Below the pieces are notes generated by a model, which saw only the letters and a list, made by a program, of their open reading frames with translations, was not told the DNA's origin and did no database searches. 59,039 nucleotides of DNA from Thiohalocapsa sp. (GTDB lineage: Bacteria > Pseudomonadota > Gammaproteobacteria > Chromatiales > Chromatiaceae), in assembly GCA_021736785.1 (NCBI GenBank), contig JAIPFF010000032.1, positions 1-59,039 of the forward strand, given 5' to 3'. The position numbers and the translations under genes are program-made. This document shows positions 39,434 through 48,893 of the stretch, in pieces; positions within the stretch are counted from its first letter, which is position 1; every line of letters begins with the position of its first letter.

Positions 39434-40369
39434 ATGACTGAGAAACTGCGGGTCGGTGTCGTCGGGGTCGGATACCTCGGCCGTTTCCATGCCCTGATCT
39501 ACTCCCGCCTGCCCGGCGTCGAGTTGGTGGCTGTCGCCGACACCGACGGCGCGCGAGCCGCCGAAGTGGCGGCAGAGGCCGGCTGCGCGTCCTTTTCCGA
39601 TCCGCAGGCGCTGATCGGCAGTGTCGATGCGGTCAGTGTGGTGGTGCCGACGACGGCGCACTTGGCGGTGGCGCGCCCCTATCTGGAGCAGGGCGTCCAT
39701 ATGCTGCTCGAGAAGCCCGTCGCGCCGGACATGGCTCAGGGCGCGGAGATCGTGCGCCTTGCCGAGGCCGCCGGCGTGATCCTGCAAATCGGCCATTTGG
39801 AGCGGTTCAACGCCGGCATCATGGAACTGGCCAAGCGCATCGACGCACCACGCTTCATCGAGGCGCAGCGTATGGGCGGCTTCAAGGAGCGGGCCACCGA
39901 TGTCGATGTGGTCTCGGACCTGATGATCCACGATATCGATATCATCCTGGCGCTGGTGGACGCCGATCTTACCGACGTGCGCGCGGTCGGCACGCCGGTG
40001 TTGACCGAGCATGTGGATATCGCCAACGCGCGCTTGGAGTTCGCCAACGGAACGGTTGCCAACGTCGTCGCGAGCCGTGTCTCCGATCAGACCACCCGGC
40101 GCATCCGCGTCTTTCAGCCGCGCGGCTATCTGTCGCTGGATTTCGTCGGCCAGACGATCGACATCGCGGCTCCGATCGAAAGGGCCGGCCAAGGACGCCC
40201 CGAGATTGCCCGCGAGCGCATTGCGGTCGAGCCGGTGAAGCCGCTGGACGCGGAAATCGCCGCCTTTGTCGACTGCGTGCGCGGCCGAGCGCGTCCGCTG
40301 GTGGACGGCCGCGTGGGCCTGAAGGCACTGGAAGTAGCCCTTTTGGTCAACGAGCGCATGCGGGCCTGA
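39434..40369 (+). CDS. Gfo/Idh/MocA family NAD(P)-dependent oxidoreductase
   Basis: A 311-residue dehydrogenase with N-terminal Rossmann fold (LRVGVVGVGYLGRFHALIY), the family EKP motif (MLLEKPVAPDMAQGAEIVRL) and the C-terminal substrate domain with GHLERFNAG and DLMIHDIDI (the His of the DxxxHxxD/H-D-I pattern). Members oxidise sugars or nucleotide sugars. GnnA-like enzymes acting on UDP-GlcNAc in lipid A synthesis are one possibility, but no gnnB-type partner is adjacent, so substrate is not assigned. It stands alone between gaps rich in short tandem repeats. Confidence 0.88.
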   Translation: MTEKLRVGVVGVGYLGRFHALIYSRLPGVELVAVADTDGARAAEVAAEAGCASFSDPQALIGSVDAVSVVVPTTAHLAVARPYLEQGVHMLLEKPVAPDMAQGAEIVRLAEAAGVILQIGHLERFNAGIMELAKRIDAPRFIEAQRMGGFKERATDVDVVSDLMIHDIDIILALVDADLTDVRAVGTPVLTEHVDIANARLEFANGTVANVVASRVSDQTTRRIRVFQPRGYLSLDFVGQTIDIAAPIERAGQGRPEIARERIAVEPVKPLDAEIAAFVDCVRGRARPLVDGRVGLKALEVALLVNERMRA

Positions 40370-40492
40370 TCGGCCCGATTTCCGGACGCCCGCGTTTTGC
40401 GCCGCCACCCGCGGCGGATGTGATGGATGGCGCCGGGGCGGTCTCGGCGTCCACGCGCTAAAACGGGACGCGCACGAGACTTCGGGCTGGAG

Positions 40493-40618
40493 GCTCCTGA
40501 CCGGGACTCCGGGACCGGGACTCGGGTCAGCGGCTCCGGGACCGGGACTCGTGACTGGGATTCCGATCTGGGACTCCGGTCTGGGGCTCCGGTCTGGGGC
40601 TCCGGGGCTGGACTCTGG
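40493..40618. repeat. Degenerate GGACTCCGGG-type tandem array
   Basis: About ten imperfect units built from GGGACTCCGG, GGGACTCGGG and GGTCTGGGGCTCC, period roughly 12-13 bp. All three frames and both strands give low-complexity peptides, so it is not coding. Confidence 0.7.
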
Positions 40619-40882
40619 CCTGCGCGGTTTCCGACAGCCTTTGACGGCAGCGCCCTACAGCCTTCGACGAAGACTCCGACGGTGGTGGTCTGGCCCCATC
40701 GGTGCCCCGTAAAATTCTTCTTTGCCGTTGATTCGTGAAACTTTTTATGCGAGTTGCCGGTGCCCTTTGGACGCGACGGCGGGCTCGATCCGCAAGTCGG
40801 CGCAGTTGCGGGCGGATCATCGGCGCCCTAGGCTTTCTCCAAGTCGGTTGGTTGGTCTTTTTTTTTCGTGAACCGACTCGCC

Positions 40883-40906
40883 GCACCCGCGGGTGCACAT
40901 TTTTTT
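40883..40906 (+). terminator. Terminator-like hairpin just upstream of a start codon
   Basis: The 14-bp perfect palindrome GCACCCGCGGGTGC (40883-40896) is followed by ACA and seven T (40900-40906), then CCGGAG and the ATG at 40919. It could act as an attenuator for the downstream gene or end a short leader RNA; the 5-bp stem with CGCG loop is short. Confidence 0.5.
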
Positions 40907-40918
40907 CCGGAGAACGCC

Positions 40919-41764
40919 ATGGAAGTTTCTACATTCGAGATCCTTTATCGCCCCTTGACCCCGCCGCTGGGCGCCGGTACCGAGGCCATCGCCCGGCGCG
41001 TGCTGCAGGGCTACTTCCTGACCGTCGCCAACCTGGACGAAGACAACGATTTCGTCTTTCGCATCGAGTTCGGGATCAGCCTGCCGATGCCGGCGAACCC
41101 GTCGCGGACGCTGGACGGCAATGCGCTGCTGATCAGCGACGTCGCCGGCCCCGATAATGTCTTCAACACCATGCTCGTCAACAGCCCGTCGGGCAGCAAC
41201 CGCTTTACCGCGAACTTCACGGTGCCGGCGGGGAGCACGGCGCTGGTGGTGCTGCTGCCCAACATCACCGTGCCGGATTTCTTCACCAGTGGTCCCGAGG
41301 ATGTCGAGATTCGCGGCACGGTCTCGCTGGTGCTCCCGTGCACCTTCCAGCCGGCGATACCGCCGCTGGGATTCGGCCTACTCGGCACGCAGCCCGGCGC
41401 ACCGGCGCGTGTGCTGCTGAACGCGGAGCATCGCGCGACCTATCTGCCGCCGGGCTGGCCGGCGGTCAGCGGCGATCTCGATTTCGATCAGACGGGCACG
41501 GCCATCGCACTCGCCAGCGGCAAGGCCTTGAACGAGATCGAGTCTGTTCCGTCCTGCTTGCTGACGGTGCCCGATTTGGAAATCCCGGACCTGTTCGAGC
41601 GCCTGCCGCGGATCCCGACGCCCATCGATCCTCTCAGCCAGATGGTGGAGCTGACCTCCGCGCTAGCGAGGCTCGACCCGGCCGAGGAGAACCTGAATGC
41701 GATGTCGCGAATGCTCGAGGAATTGGGCATCCCGATCCGCCTCGCCGCGCCCGCGGACAACTGA
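40919..41764 (+). CDS. Hypothetical 281-residue protein of unknown family
   Basis: I do not recognise this protein. It begins MEVSTFEILYRPLTPPLGAG, lacks a signal peptide or membrane helix, and looks beta-rich through about residue 200 (runs such as NRFTANFTVPAGSTALVVLL and DVEIRGTVSLVLPC), followed by a helical C-terminus (DPLSQMVELTSALARLDPAE). Only two Cys are seen. The CCGGAG before ATG 40919 is a good ribosome-binding site. It stands alone, preceded by a leader with a nine-T run and a terminator-like hairpin, and is followed by a GC hairpin (41844-41869). A structural or binding role is conceivable, but nothing shows it. Confidence 0.7.
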   Translation: MEVSTFEILYRPLTPPLGAGTEAIARRVLQGYFLTVANLDEDNDFVFRIEFGISLPMPANPSRTLDGNALLISDVAGPDNVFNTMLVNSPSGSNRFTANFTVPAGSTALVVLLPNITVPDFFTSGPEDVEIRGTVSLVLPCTFQPAIPPLGFGLLGTQPGAPARVLLNAEHRATYLPPGWPAVSGDLDFDQTGTAIALASGKALNEIESVPSCLLTVPDLEIPDLFERLPRIPTPIDPLSQMVELTSALARLDPAEENLNAMSRMLEELGIPIRLAAPADN

Positions 41765-41843
41765 CGGCAAGCCGCCGCCGTCCGTTGACGGAGCCGGGAC
41801 GGCGGCGCCTTCAGCCGAAAAGCGCCGGGGCTCGCCGGCAGTG

Positions 41844-41869
41844 CCCCGCCCCAGCGCGGGGCGGGGTTT
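41844..41869 (+). terminator. GC-rich hairpin ending the 281-residue gene
   Basis: CCCCGCCCC (41844-41852) pairs with GGGGCGGGG (41858-41866) across a 5-nt loop and is followed by TTT. The stem is very strong but the T-run short. It lies between convergent genes, about 80 nt after the upstream stop. Confidence 0.55.
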
Positions 41870-41991
41870 CCACGGACATTGCCGACATGCTGGTCTGGCC
41901 CGTGGATCCGGATGTCATTCCTTCCGGGATGTCGCTCTCGTGTGCCGTAGCCGGCGACATGAATGGTGCCGATCGCAAAATCGGGTGTCGG

Positions 41992-42993
41992 TCAGTCGCC
42001 CCTGTGTCTCGACATGTCAACCGCGAGCGCCAGTGCCTCGCTCAGGCTGCCGCTGTCGGCGCCGCCGCGCCCGGCCAAGTCCAGCGCCGTGCCGTGGTCA
42101 ACGGAGGTGCGGATGATCGGCAGGCCCAGGGTGACGTTGACCGCACGCCCGAAGCCCATGTGCTTGAGCACCGGCAGGCCTTGGTCGTGGTACATCGCGA
42201 GGACGGCGTCGGCGTCGTTCAGATAGCGCGGGACGAAGACGGTATCGGCGGGTAGCGGGCCGCGCAGGTCCATCCCTTGGGCGCGCAACCGGTCGAGTAC
42301 CGGCACGATGACATCGATCTCTTCGCGTCCCAGATGACCGCCTTCGCCCGCATGGGGATTCAGCCCGCAAACGACGATACGGGGGCGTGCGATACCGAAA
42401 TGCGCCCGTAGATCGTGCTCCAGGATTTCGATCACCCGCGCCAAGGCGGGGCGTGTCAGCGCATCGGCGACCGCCCGCAGGGGCAGGTGGGTGGTCGCGA
42501 GCGCGACCCGCAGGCCCGGGGCGGCGAGCATCATCACCGGCTCGGCGCCGCAGCGCTCGGCCAGCAATTCCGTGTGGCCGGTGAACGGGACGCCGGCGTC
42601 ATTGATGACGCCTTTGTGGACCGGGGCCGTGACCAACGCATCGAAGGTGCCATCGAGACAGCCGTCGCAGGCGGCCAGCAGCGTACGCACGACATACGCC
42701 GCGTTGCGCGGGTCGAGGGTCCCCGCCTGCACCGGCGCTTGCAACTCGGCCGCGGCAAAGACGGCAAGCGTCCCCGCCGGGCGGACTCGCGGCGGCTGCC
42801 GGGGATCGAACGGGTCTAGCTGCAGGGCCAGGCCGAGTGCCGTCGCGCGCTCGCTCAGCAGCGCCGGATCGCAGACGGCAACGACTTCGGCCGCAAGCTC
42901 CTGCTGCGCCAGCGCCGCGCACAGATCCGGACCGATGCCGGCGGGCTCGCCGGGCGTGAGCGCGATTCGGGGCACGGCGGCGCGTGTCTTCAT
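41992..42993 (-). CDS. pdxA: 4-hydroxythreonine-4-phosphate dehydrogenase
   Basis: Oxidises 4-phosphohydroxy-L-threonine in pyridoxal 5'-phosphate synthesis. The 333-residue protein has the PdxA signatures: [16 protein letters not shown] near the start, [45 protein letters not shown] (metal His) and the C-terminal [36 protein letters not shown] in overlapping short blocks, with metal-binding His. It is last in lptD-surA-pdxA, 21 nt beyond surA, as in most gammaproteobacteria (rsmA and apaH are missing from their usual place after it). Confidence 0.96.
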   Translation of the reverse strand: MKTRAAVPRIALTPGEPAGIGPDLCAALAQQELAAEVVAVCDPALLSERATALGLALQLDPFDPRQPPRVRPAGTLAVFAAAELQAPVQAGTLDPRNAAYVVRTLLAACDGCLDGTFDALVTAPVHKGVINDAGVPFTGHTELLAERCGAEPVMMLAAPGLRVALATTHLPLRAVADALTRPALARVIEILEHDLRAHFGIARPRIVVCGLNPHAGEGGHLGREEIDVIVPVLDRLRAQGMDLRGPLPADTVFVPRYLNDADAVLAMYHDQGLPVLKHMGFGRAVNVTLGLPIIRTSVDHGTALDLAGRGGADSGSLSEALALAVDMSRHRGD

Positions 42994-43014
42994 GGTGGTT
43001 TGCGCCTCGGCGCG

Positions 43015-44352
43015 TCAGAAGTCGCCGCCGTCGTCGATGCGGGTCTCGACATAGGCCTCGTCGCGTAGCTGACGCAGCCAGACCTCGGTGGCCTCTTCGG
43101 CCTTGCGCATGCGGATGACATCCTTGGCGCGCATGCGCAGCAATTCGTCGGTGGTGTCCTGCTTGCGCCGCTCGAGCACTTGCACGATATGCCAGCCGAA
43201 CGGACTCTCGAAGGGCTCGCTGATCTCGTTCGGCGCCAACTCGTCCATGGTTTCCTCGAATTCGGGCACCGTATCGCCAGGGCTGACCCAACCCAGGTCG
43301 CCGCCTTTCAGCGCCGAGCCGGTATCATCGGAGTGGGCGCGGGCGAGGGTACCGAAGTCGTCGCCGCCGGCGATGCGCACGCGCAGCTGGTTCAGGCGTC
43401 GCTTGGCATCGTCGTCGGAGACGACTTCGTTGGTGCGGATCAGGATATGGCGCGCGTTGGTCTGGCTGATGGGCGCCGGCCCGTCGCCCTTGATGTCCGC
43501 TACCCTGATCAGATGGAAGCCGCTCGGGCTCTTGATCGGCTCGGAGACACCGCCCTTGGGCAGCGTTCGGGCCGGCTCCAAGGCCAGGCTCGGCACCTCG
43601 GCGATGGGGAACCAGCCCAAGTCGCCGCCCTCGAGGGCGCGGCGGCCGTCGGAATTGGCGACGGCCACATCGGAGAAGCTCTCGCCGGCGCGGATGCGTC
43701 TGAGCAGCGCCGTGATTTCACCGCGCGCGCGCTCGATCTGGGCGCTGCTCGGGCTATCCGGCAGCGCGATCAGCAGATGCTGCAGGCGGACTTCCTTGCG
43801 CTCGATCAGCGAATCGCGCTCGGTTTCCATGAAACGGTCGAGCTCGGCGTCGGTGACGCGAATCTTCTGCAGGACTTCCTGCTGCTGCAGGCGCGAGTTG
43901 ACGATCTGCAGGCGTGTGTCCTCGCGGAAGCTCGCGAACGAGATGCCGCTGGCCGTGAGCGTCGCGCGCAGATCGTCCAGCGACATACCGTTGCGCGCGG
44001 CGATATTGCGCATGGACTCCGTCAGCGTCGCCTCGTCGACGTCGATGCCGAGGCGCTCGGCCTGCTGCAGCTGCAAGCGCTCGAGGATCAGGCGATCGAG
44101 CACCTGCTTCTCGAGGATCGCGCGCGACGGGATCGACGTGCCCTGGGCACGCAGTTCCGGCAGTACCAGGTCGATTTGGGCATCGAGCTCGCTTTGCACG
44201 ATGACGTCGTCGTTGACGACGGCGACGATGGAGTCCAGCGGCTGTGCCCGCGCGGCGGCGCTTGCCGCCAAGGCCGCCAGCAGCACCGCGGCACCTAGCC
44301 CGCGTGCCGCTGCCCGCAGGCTCGCGAGCACGCTAGTCGGTCTCATAACCAT
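43015..44352 (-). CDS. surA: Periplasmic chaperone/peptidyl-prolyl isomerase SurA
   Basis: Escorts unfolded outer-membrane proteins, including LptD, to the BAM complex. Of 445 residues, an N-terminal signal peptide (LGAAVLLAALAASAAARAQ) is followed by the chaperone domain starting LDSIVAVVNDDVIVQSELDA, two parvulin repeats (EVRLQHLLIALPDSP ... GGDLGWFP and NARHILIRTNEVVSDDDA ... GGDLGWVSPGDTVPEFEE) and a C-terminal helix returning to the chaperone core. ATG 44352 (with GGAG) lies inside the lptD 3' end; ATG 44346, two codons later, is possible. Overlap couples its translation to its client LptD. Confidence 0.96.
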   Translation of the reverse strand: MVMRPTSVLASLRAAARGLGAAVLLAALAASAAARAQPLDSIVAVVNDDVIVQSELDAQIDLVLPELRAQGTSIPSRAILEKQVLDRLILERLQLQQAERLGIDVDEATLTESMRNIAARNGMSLDDLRATLTASGISFASFREDTRLQIVNSRLQQQEVLQKIRVTDAELDRFMETERDSLIERKEVRLQHLLIALPDSPSSAQIERARGEITALLRRIRAGESFSDVAVANSDGRRALEGGDLGWFPIAEVPSLALEPARTLPKGGVSEPIKSPSGFHLIRVADIKGDGPAPISQTNARHILIRTNEVVSDDDAKRRLNQLRVRIAGGDDFGTLARAHSDDTGSALKGGDLGWVSPGDTVPEFEETMDELAPNEISEPFESPFGWHIVQVLERRKQDTTDELLRMRAKDVIRMRKAEEATEVWLRQLRDEAYVETRIDDGGDF

Positions 44353-46960
44353 AGATTTCCCGCTCCAAGAATTTGCCGACCGGATTGCCGATCGCGCCAA
44401 GGCCCGCAAGCTCGACCTGCAGCATCACGGAGGTGCTCGCCATATCTTCGGGCCGGCGCCGAAAGTGACGTCCGACCAGTCGCATCTTCCAGCAGCATTT
44501 GCCGTATTCGATGCCGGCGAAGGCGTCCATGGTCTCGTCGTGCAGCATGGAGTAGAGCCAGCGGCCGACGACTTCGACCCGCTCTCCCACCGGCAGCCGG
44601 AACGACATGTCCGTGTCCTCGTAGCGATTCGCCGGCGTCGTCGTGTCGTCGGCGCGGTAGGCCAAGTTAAAGATCCGCGCCTCGTCGTCGCGATACTCCA
44701 GCTGCACCGTACGCCGTCGCCATTCGCCTTCGTCGAGCTCCGGATCCCATTCGAAGCTTGCGCGTGCGGAGAGGTCTCCGAACAGCTTTGCCGCCAGCTC
44801 GCCCGCATAGGGCGAGCGATCGCCGGTCTCCTCGTCGCCTCTGATCTGTACGCGACGGTCGGCGAGATAAAAGATCTGACCGATGCTGAACCGGAACAAT
44901 TCCTCGCCGGTCGACGCGCGCATGGTGCGCGAGGTCAGCCCCGCGGTGAGCTGATTGGCGTCGCCGATGCGGTCGCGGCCGGTGAAGCGGTTGCGCCGGA
45001 ACAAATTGGAGAAACTGAAGTTGAGCTCGGAACTGTCGAACACGGGCGTGTCGGACTGGTCCTTATAGGGCGTGTAAAGGTAGAAAAGCCGCGGTTCGAG
45101 CGTCTGCAGCGATGACTCCCCCAGCCAATCGATGCTGCGCTCGAAGACCAGTCGGCCATCGATGTCGACGCTCGGAATCACGTGGCCGGGATCGGATGGC
45201 TGGCCCTCTTCTTCCTCGACCAGCCGATAGCTGGAAATATAGGCGGTGGCGCTCGGGATCAGGTGACCGTAGCTGCGCCGCAGCGGCCAGCTGATGGTCG
45301 GCTCCGCCGACAGGCGCTGGCCGTGCACCCGATGATTGTGGTCGAAGAAATTGTACTCGGCGTTGAGTCCGGCCACGAGCCCCGGACCGAAAAGGCGCGG
45401 GCGCGTCGTCAGCAGCAATTGCGGCAGGCGGCCGTAAGGTCGCCCCTGCGGCCGGATCTCGCGGTCGACGGTTTGGAAGGTCTGCACGCGGGTGAGCAGC
45501 GACCAGCCGTCGCCCGCATAGGTCAGGTCGCCGCGCTGCTCCAAGAAGCGGGTGCTGGTGACGTCGAGGTTGTTGCCGAGGTCTTCCAGGTAGCGGTCGT
45601 CGCTGACCTGGCTGTAGTCGAGGGCGGTGCGCCAGCGATCGAAGAAGCGGCCGTTCTGCTCGATATTGACGGCGGCGCGCGGTTGCTCGCCGTCGAACTT
45701 GGCGTCGTTCGGCAGCACCTCGGCGGTGATGATGCCGGCATCGTTGCGCGTCAGGTAGCGGAATTCGCCGCCGAGCATGGTCCCCCGCTCGCTCATGTAG
45801 CGGGGAAAGAAGGTCGCGTCCATGTTCGGCGCGATATTCCAGTAGTAGGGCGTGATCAGCTCGGCGCCGTTGTCGTCGGAAGAGCCGAACGACGGGATCA
45901 GGAAGCCGCTCTTGCGGCGGTCGTCGATCGGAAATGTCAGATACGGCGTATAGAGCACCGGCACGCCGCGGATGCGCAGTCTGGCGTTGCGGGCGACGCC
46001 TTGGCCGCTGGCCTGATCGAGCGTCAGCTCGCCGGCGCGCAGCGACCAGGCGTTGCTGCCGGGCGGGCAGGTGGTGTAGCTGATGTCGCGATAGCGCGTG
46101 CGGTCGGGGCCGTCGAGGATGGCCTCGTCGGCGCGCCCGCGCAGGTTGGCCGCGCCGCTGAAGCGATAGCGTGCATTGGCGATGCGTCCGGTCTTGCTGT
46201 TCAGATTGATCTCGGCATCGTCGCCGAGCACGCGCATGCCGCCGTACTCGATAAAGGTTTCGCCGGTGGTGACGATGTCGCCGCCGCGGCGATCGTAGCT
46301 GAGCCTCGGCGCCTGCACGCGCTGGTCGCCGCGGATGACATCGACGCCGCCGGTGACCTCGATGATCTCGCTGTCGAGCCGATAGCTGAAGCCGCCTGCT
46401 TCGAGCTCCGTCGGCAGCGAATCGGCCGCCGCGCTGGTCGGGGCGGGCGCCGGGATGCCGCGCGGCCGCGGACCGCAGAATTCCCAGCCCCAGCCTTCGT
46501 ACAGCCGCGCCGAATCACGCTCGATTTGCTCGCGGGTGACACCGGCGATGCTGTCGGGCGTGTCCAGATAGCCACGGTCCCGAGCCATGTCCGTGCCCGG
46601 CGGGCGGCCGCCGGTGCGCGGAACGACGTGATCCGGCAGCACCCACAGCGGCTCGGCGCCGGGGTCCGGCGCGAAGTCGTCCGACAGCGATCCGCCGCCG
46701 AGGCGCCCGGACGGCAGATAGGGCGACAGCGTGGCGCCGATGGCCGGGTCGTCGAGCATCGACGGGGGGGTCGAAAGTACCGCGGGCTTGCGCGGTCCGT
46801 CTGCCGCGGGCCGAGCCGCCGTCGATTCGCCCGCCGGGGTCGCATCGGCGCTCGCGGGCTGCTCCGGGGACGCCTCGTTGGCACTTCCGGGGCCGGCGAA
46901 TATGACCAGCACGGCCAGACAAGCGCGGTGGCGGCGAAAACGGGCGCACAGGGGAGACAT
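44333..46960 (-). CDS. lptD: LPS-assembly outer-membrane protein LptD
   Basis: The beta-barrel that, with LptE, inserts lipopolysaccharide into the outer leaflet. At 875 residues it is longer than E. coli LptD (784) because of an Ala/Pro-rich N-terminal spacer. A signal peptide (ACLAVLVIFAGPGSANE) is followed by an OstA/LptA-like jellyroll (IEVTGGVDVIRGDQRVQAPR) and the barrel. The four Cys of the known disulfide pattern are all visible: WEFCGPRP, YTTCPPGSN and the adjacent pair KCCWK near the C-terminus. ATG 46960 is chosen because it starts just before the signal peptide; the longer frame lacks similarity. It is divergent from the kinase gene. Confidence 0.95.
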   Translation of the reverse strand: MSPLCARFRRHRACLAVLVIFAGPGSANEASPEQPASADATPAGESTAARPAADGPRKPAVLSTPPSMLDDPAIGATLSPYLPSGRLGGGSLSDDFAPDPGAEPLWVLPDHVVPRTGGRPPGTDMARDRGYLDTPDSIAGVTREQIERDSARLYEGWGWEFCGPRPRGIPAPAPTSAAADSLPTELEAGGFSYRLDSEIIEVTGGVDVIRGDQRVQAPRLSYDRRGGDIVTTGETFIEYGGMRVLGDDAEINLNSKTGRIANARYRFSGAANLRGRADEAILDGPDRTRYRDISYTTCPPGSNAWSLRAGELTLDQASGQGVARNARLRIRGVPVLYTPYLTFPIDDRRKSGFLIPSFGSSDDNGAELITPYYWNIAPNMDATFFPRYMSERGTMLGGEFRYLTRNDAGIITAEVLPNDAKFDGEQPRAAVNIEQNGRFFDRWRTALDYSQVSDDRYLEDLGNNLDVTSTRFLEQRGDLTYAGDGWSLLTRVQTFQTVDREIRPQGRPYGRLPQLLLTTRPRLFGPGLVAGLNAEYNFFDHNHRVHGQRLSAEPTISWPLRRSYGHLIPSATAYISSYRLVEEEEGQPSDPGHVIPSVDIDGRLVFERSIDWLGESSLQTLEPRLFYLYTPYKDQSDTPVFDSSELNFSFSNLFRRNRFTGRDRIGDANQLTAGLTSRTMRASTGEELFRFSIGQIFYLADRRVQIRGDEETGDRSPYAGELAAKLFGDLSARASFEWDPELDEGEWRRRTVQLEYRDDEARIFNLAYRADDTTTPANRYEDTDMSFRLPVGERVEVVGRWLYSMLHDETMDAFAGIEYGKCCWKMRLVGRHFRRRPEDMASTSVMLQVELAGLGAIGNPVGKFLEREIYGYETD

Positions 46961-47131
46961 AGTCCGCGGTGACAATGCTGATCCGGTTCGGGCCGCGCGG
47001 GCCAAAGAGCGAGAGGGTGCCGAAAGAAAGCCAGACAAGGTCGCATATTCCGGGGGCCGCATCAATCACAAGCGGAATTCTGTTAGGCTCTCGACGCTTT
47101 ACACGGGCCGATCGGCGACGCGGGGGTTGTC

Positions 47132-48118
47132 TTGTCCGAACGCTTCGAATTGTTGCAGGAATGGCTCGCCGATCGGCTCGGCGAGCCCTGTCCGGCGCTC
47201 TCGCCGGCGTCCTCGGATGCGAGCTTCCGCCGCTATTGGCGACTGCGTCATCGCGGCGAGACGCTGATCGCCGTCGACGCACCCCCGAAGACCGAGGACA
47301 GCGCCGCCTTTATCCGTTTGTCGCGCGCCTTCGCGGCTATGGGCATTCATGTACCGGAGGTTCTGGCCGAGGATGTCGATCGCGGTTTTCTGCTGGTCAC
47401 CGATCTCGGCGATCGGCTCTATCTCGATCATCTCGACGACGCCAACGCCGACCGGCTTTACTCGGATGCCATCGGCACGCTGATCACGCTGCAGGCCGCG
47501 GTTCCGGCCAGCGGTCTGCCTGTTTACGACGAGCCGTTCTTGCGCCGGGAGTTGGGACTGTTCGACGAATGGCTGTTGGGCGGCCTGCTGCAACTGCCGC
47601 CCGGCGGCACCGAGCAGGCGGTGCTCGAAGACGCCTACCGTATCCTGATCGACAACGCGCTGGCACAGCCCCGGGTGTGCGTGCACCGGGATTTCCACAG
47701 CCGCAATCTGATGCTGACGCAACGGGCGAGCCCCGGCGTGCTGGATTTCCAGGATGCGGTGCTCGGGCCGGTGACTTACGACGTGGTCTCCTTGTTGAAG
47801 GACTGCTACATCGACTGGCCGCCCGAGCGGGTCCGCGGGTGGGCCGACGACTACTTCGACCTGGCCGTTCGGTCCGGTGTGCTCGGTCCCGAGCAAGCGG
47901 CGGACTTCCCGCGCTGGCTCGACCTGATGGGTGCCCAGCGCCATCTGAAGGCGGCCGGTATCTTCGCGCGCCTGGCGCTGCGCGACGGCAAGCGCGGCTA
48001 CTTGCAGCATCTGCCGCGCACCCTGGGCTATGTGACGGCGCTCGGCGGGCGCTACCCGCAGATCGCCGATCTCTGCGCACTGGTGGAGACACGTGTGCTG
48101 CCGGCGCTTCCCGCGTAG
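47132..48118 (+). CDS. amgK: Phosphotransferase of the AmgK (cell-wall sugar kinase) type
   Basis: A 328-residue aminoglycoside-phosphotransferase-fold kinase. The catalytic loop VCVHRDFHSRNLML and metal loop GVLDFQDAVLGPVTYDVVSL are intact, and SSDASFRRYWRL near the N-terminus is typical of AmgK, which phosphorylates MurNAc and GlcNAc at the anomeric position in peptidoglycan recycling. The divergent lptD neighbour fits the AmgK context of other gammaproteobacteria, but the usual partner murU is not next to it, so the assignment is probable rather than certain. A TTG start at 47132 behind GGGGG is the only good option. Confidence 0.82.
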   Translation: MSERFELLQEWLADRLGEPCPALSPASSDASFRRYWRLRHRGETLIAVDAPPKTEDSAAFIRLSRAFAAMGIHVPEVLAEDVDRGFLLVTDLGDRLYLDHLDDANADRLYSDAIGTLITLQAAVPASGLPVYDEPFLRRELGLFDEWLLGGLLQLPPGGTEQAVLEDAYRILIDNALAQPRVCVHRDFHSRNLMLTQRASPGVLDFQDAVLGPVTYDVVSLLKDCYIDWPPERVRGWADDYFDLAVRSGVLGPEQAADFPRWLDLMGAQRHLKAAGIFARLALRDGKRGYLQHLPRTLGYVTALGGRYPQIADLCALVETRVLPALPA

Positions 48119-48273
48119 GGCAACAGCGACGGGCCGCCGCGCTCGTTGTGCGGGTGCCCGACAGCTCCGCCCGGCATGCACGCGCCTGCTCGGGGCTTGA
48201 AGGCTCTGGTGCCATGCCGCCGTCTGGTCTACGCTCAACCGCAACGCAATCCACAGCCACATGGGTACAGAAC

Positions 48274-48804
48274 ATGGGTAAGTTCTCGGCCAGCGACTTC
48301 CGTGCAGATACCGCCACCCGTCCCGCGGCAAGGCTTGCCGACCCGCGACGGACCCCCGATCCGCGGACGCCTGCCGTCGCCGTGCCGGAGCAGCAAGCGC
48401 CGGCGACCGCGCCGGCGCCGGAGCTCGCCCGCGCCGTGCTCATCGCGGGCCTTGTCGCCGGCGCCGGCATCGGCCTGTCGCTGGCCATGGCGCTGGCTGG
48501 ACCGGTTGCGCAGGAGGCCGATCTCGCGCGCTTGCTGCGTGCGATGATCGGCGTCAAGGGGCTGATCCTGCTCGGCGCCGCGGCGCTGGTGCTGCTGCGC
48601 CTGCGCGGTGCGGTCGGTCGGCCCGCGCTGCTGGGGTATGCCGGTTCGCTCGGACTGTCGGCCGCCGCCCTCGGCTGGCTTTGGGGACTGTCGGGGCTCG
48701 CGCTGGGCTCGGTTCTGTTCTATGGCGGGCTGTTCCTGGCCTACCGGGTCGCTTCGGCAGATCCGCTGCTGATGCAGGCGCTGCGCCCGCGGCGTCCCGC
48801 CTGA
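48274..48804 (+). CDS. Hypothetical small membrane protein
   Basis: A 176-residue protein with a polar, Pro/Ala-rich N-terminus (about 1-50) and then four hydrophobic helices (LARAVLIAGLVAGAGIGLSL, VKGLILLGAAALVLLRL, LLGYAGSLGLSAAALGWLWG, LALGSVLFYGGLFLAYRVAS). No family is recognised. Start ATG 48274 (MGKFSASDF) lacks a strong ribosome-binding site; a second in-phase ATG is not near. It lies alone between the kinase and the ABC exporter genes. Confidence 0.6.
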   Translation: MGKFSASDFRADTATRPAARLADPRRTPDPRTPAVAVPEQQAPATAPAPELARAVLIAGLVAGAGIGLSLAMALAGPVAQEADLARLLRAMIGVKGLILLGAAALVLLRLRGAVGRPALLGYAGSLGLSAAALGWLWGLSGLALGSVLFYGGLFLAYRVASADPLLMQALRPRRPA

Positions 48805-48857
48805 CAAAGCGCCGATTCATCGGGGGCGGCTGCGTTTCGGGCGGCGTTACCGGCTAC

Positions 48858-48893
48858 GATTCCGGCAGCGATTCCGGCAGCGATTCGGGCGGG
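48858..48893. repeat. 12-bp tandem repeat upstream of the ABC transporter
   Basis: Two perfect copies of GATTCCGGCAGC followed by the variant GATTCGGGCGGG. It lies in the 267-bp gap before the ABC transporter genes. Confidence 0.8.

Larger units (their letters stand above)
40370..40918. other. Repeat-rich gap and long leader before the 281-residue protein
   Basis: About 550 bp. It contains a hairpin-like GGGCCTGATCGGCCC directly after the oxidoreductase stop, a degenerate tandem array (40493-40618), an AT-rich promoter-like stretch near 40709-40755, a nine-T run (40858-40866) and a terminator-like hairpin (40883-40906). No credible gene was found. Confidence 0.55.

Noticed and set aside
43088-45115. 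675-codon plus-strand frame opposite surA/lptD
   Set aside because: Ser/Arg-rich shadow frame spanning two real genes on the other strand.
45182-46972. 596-codon plus-strand frame opposite lptD
   Set aside because: Antisense shadow of LptD with no family features; LptD itself has the conserved Cys pattern.
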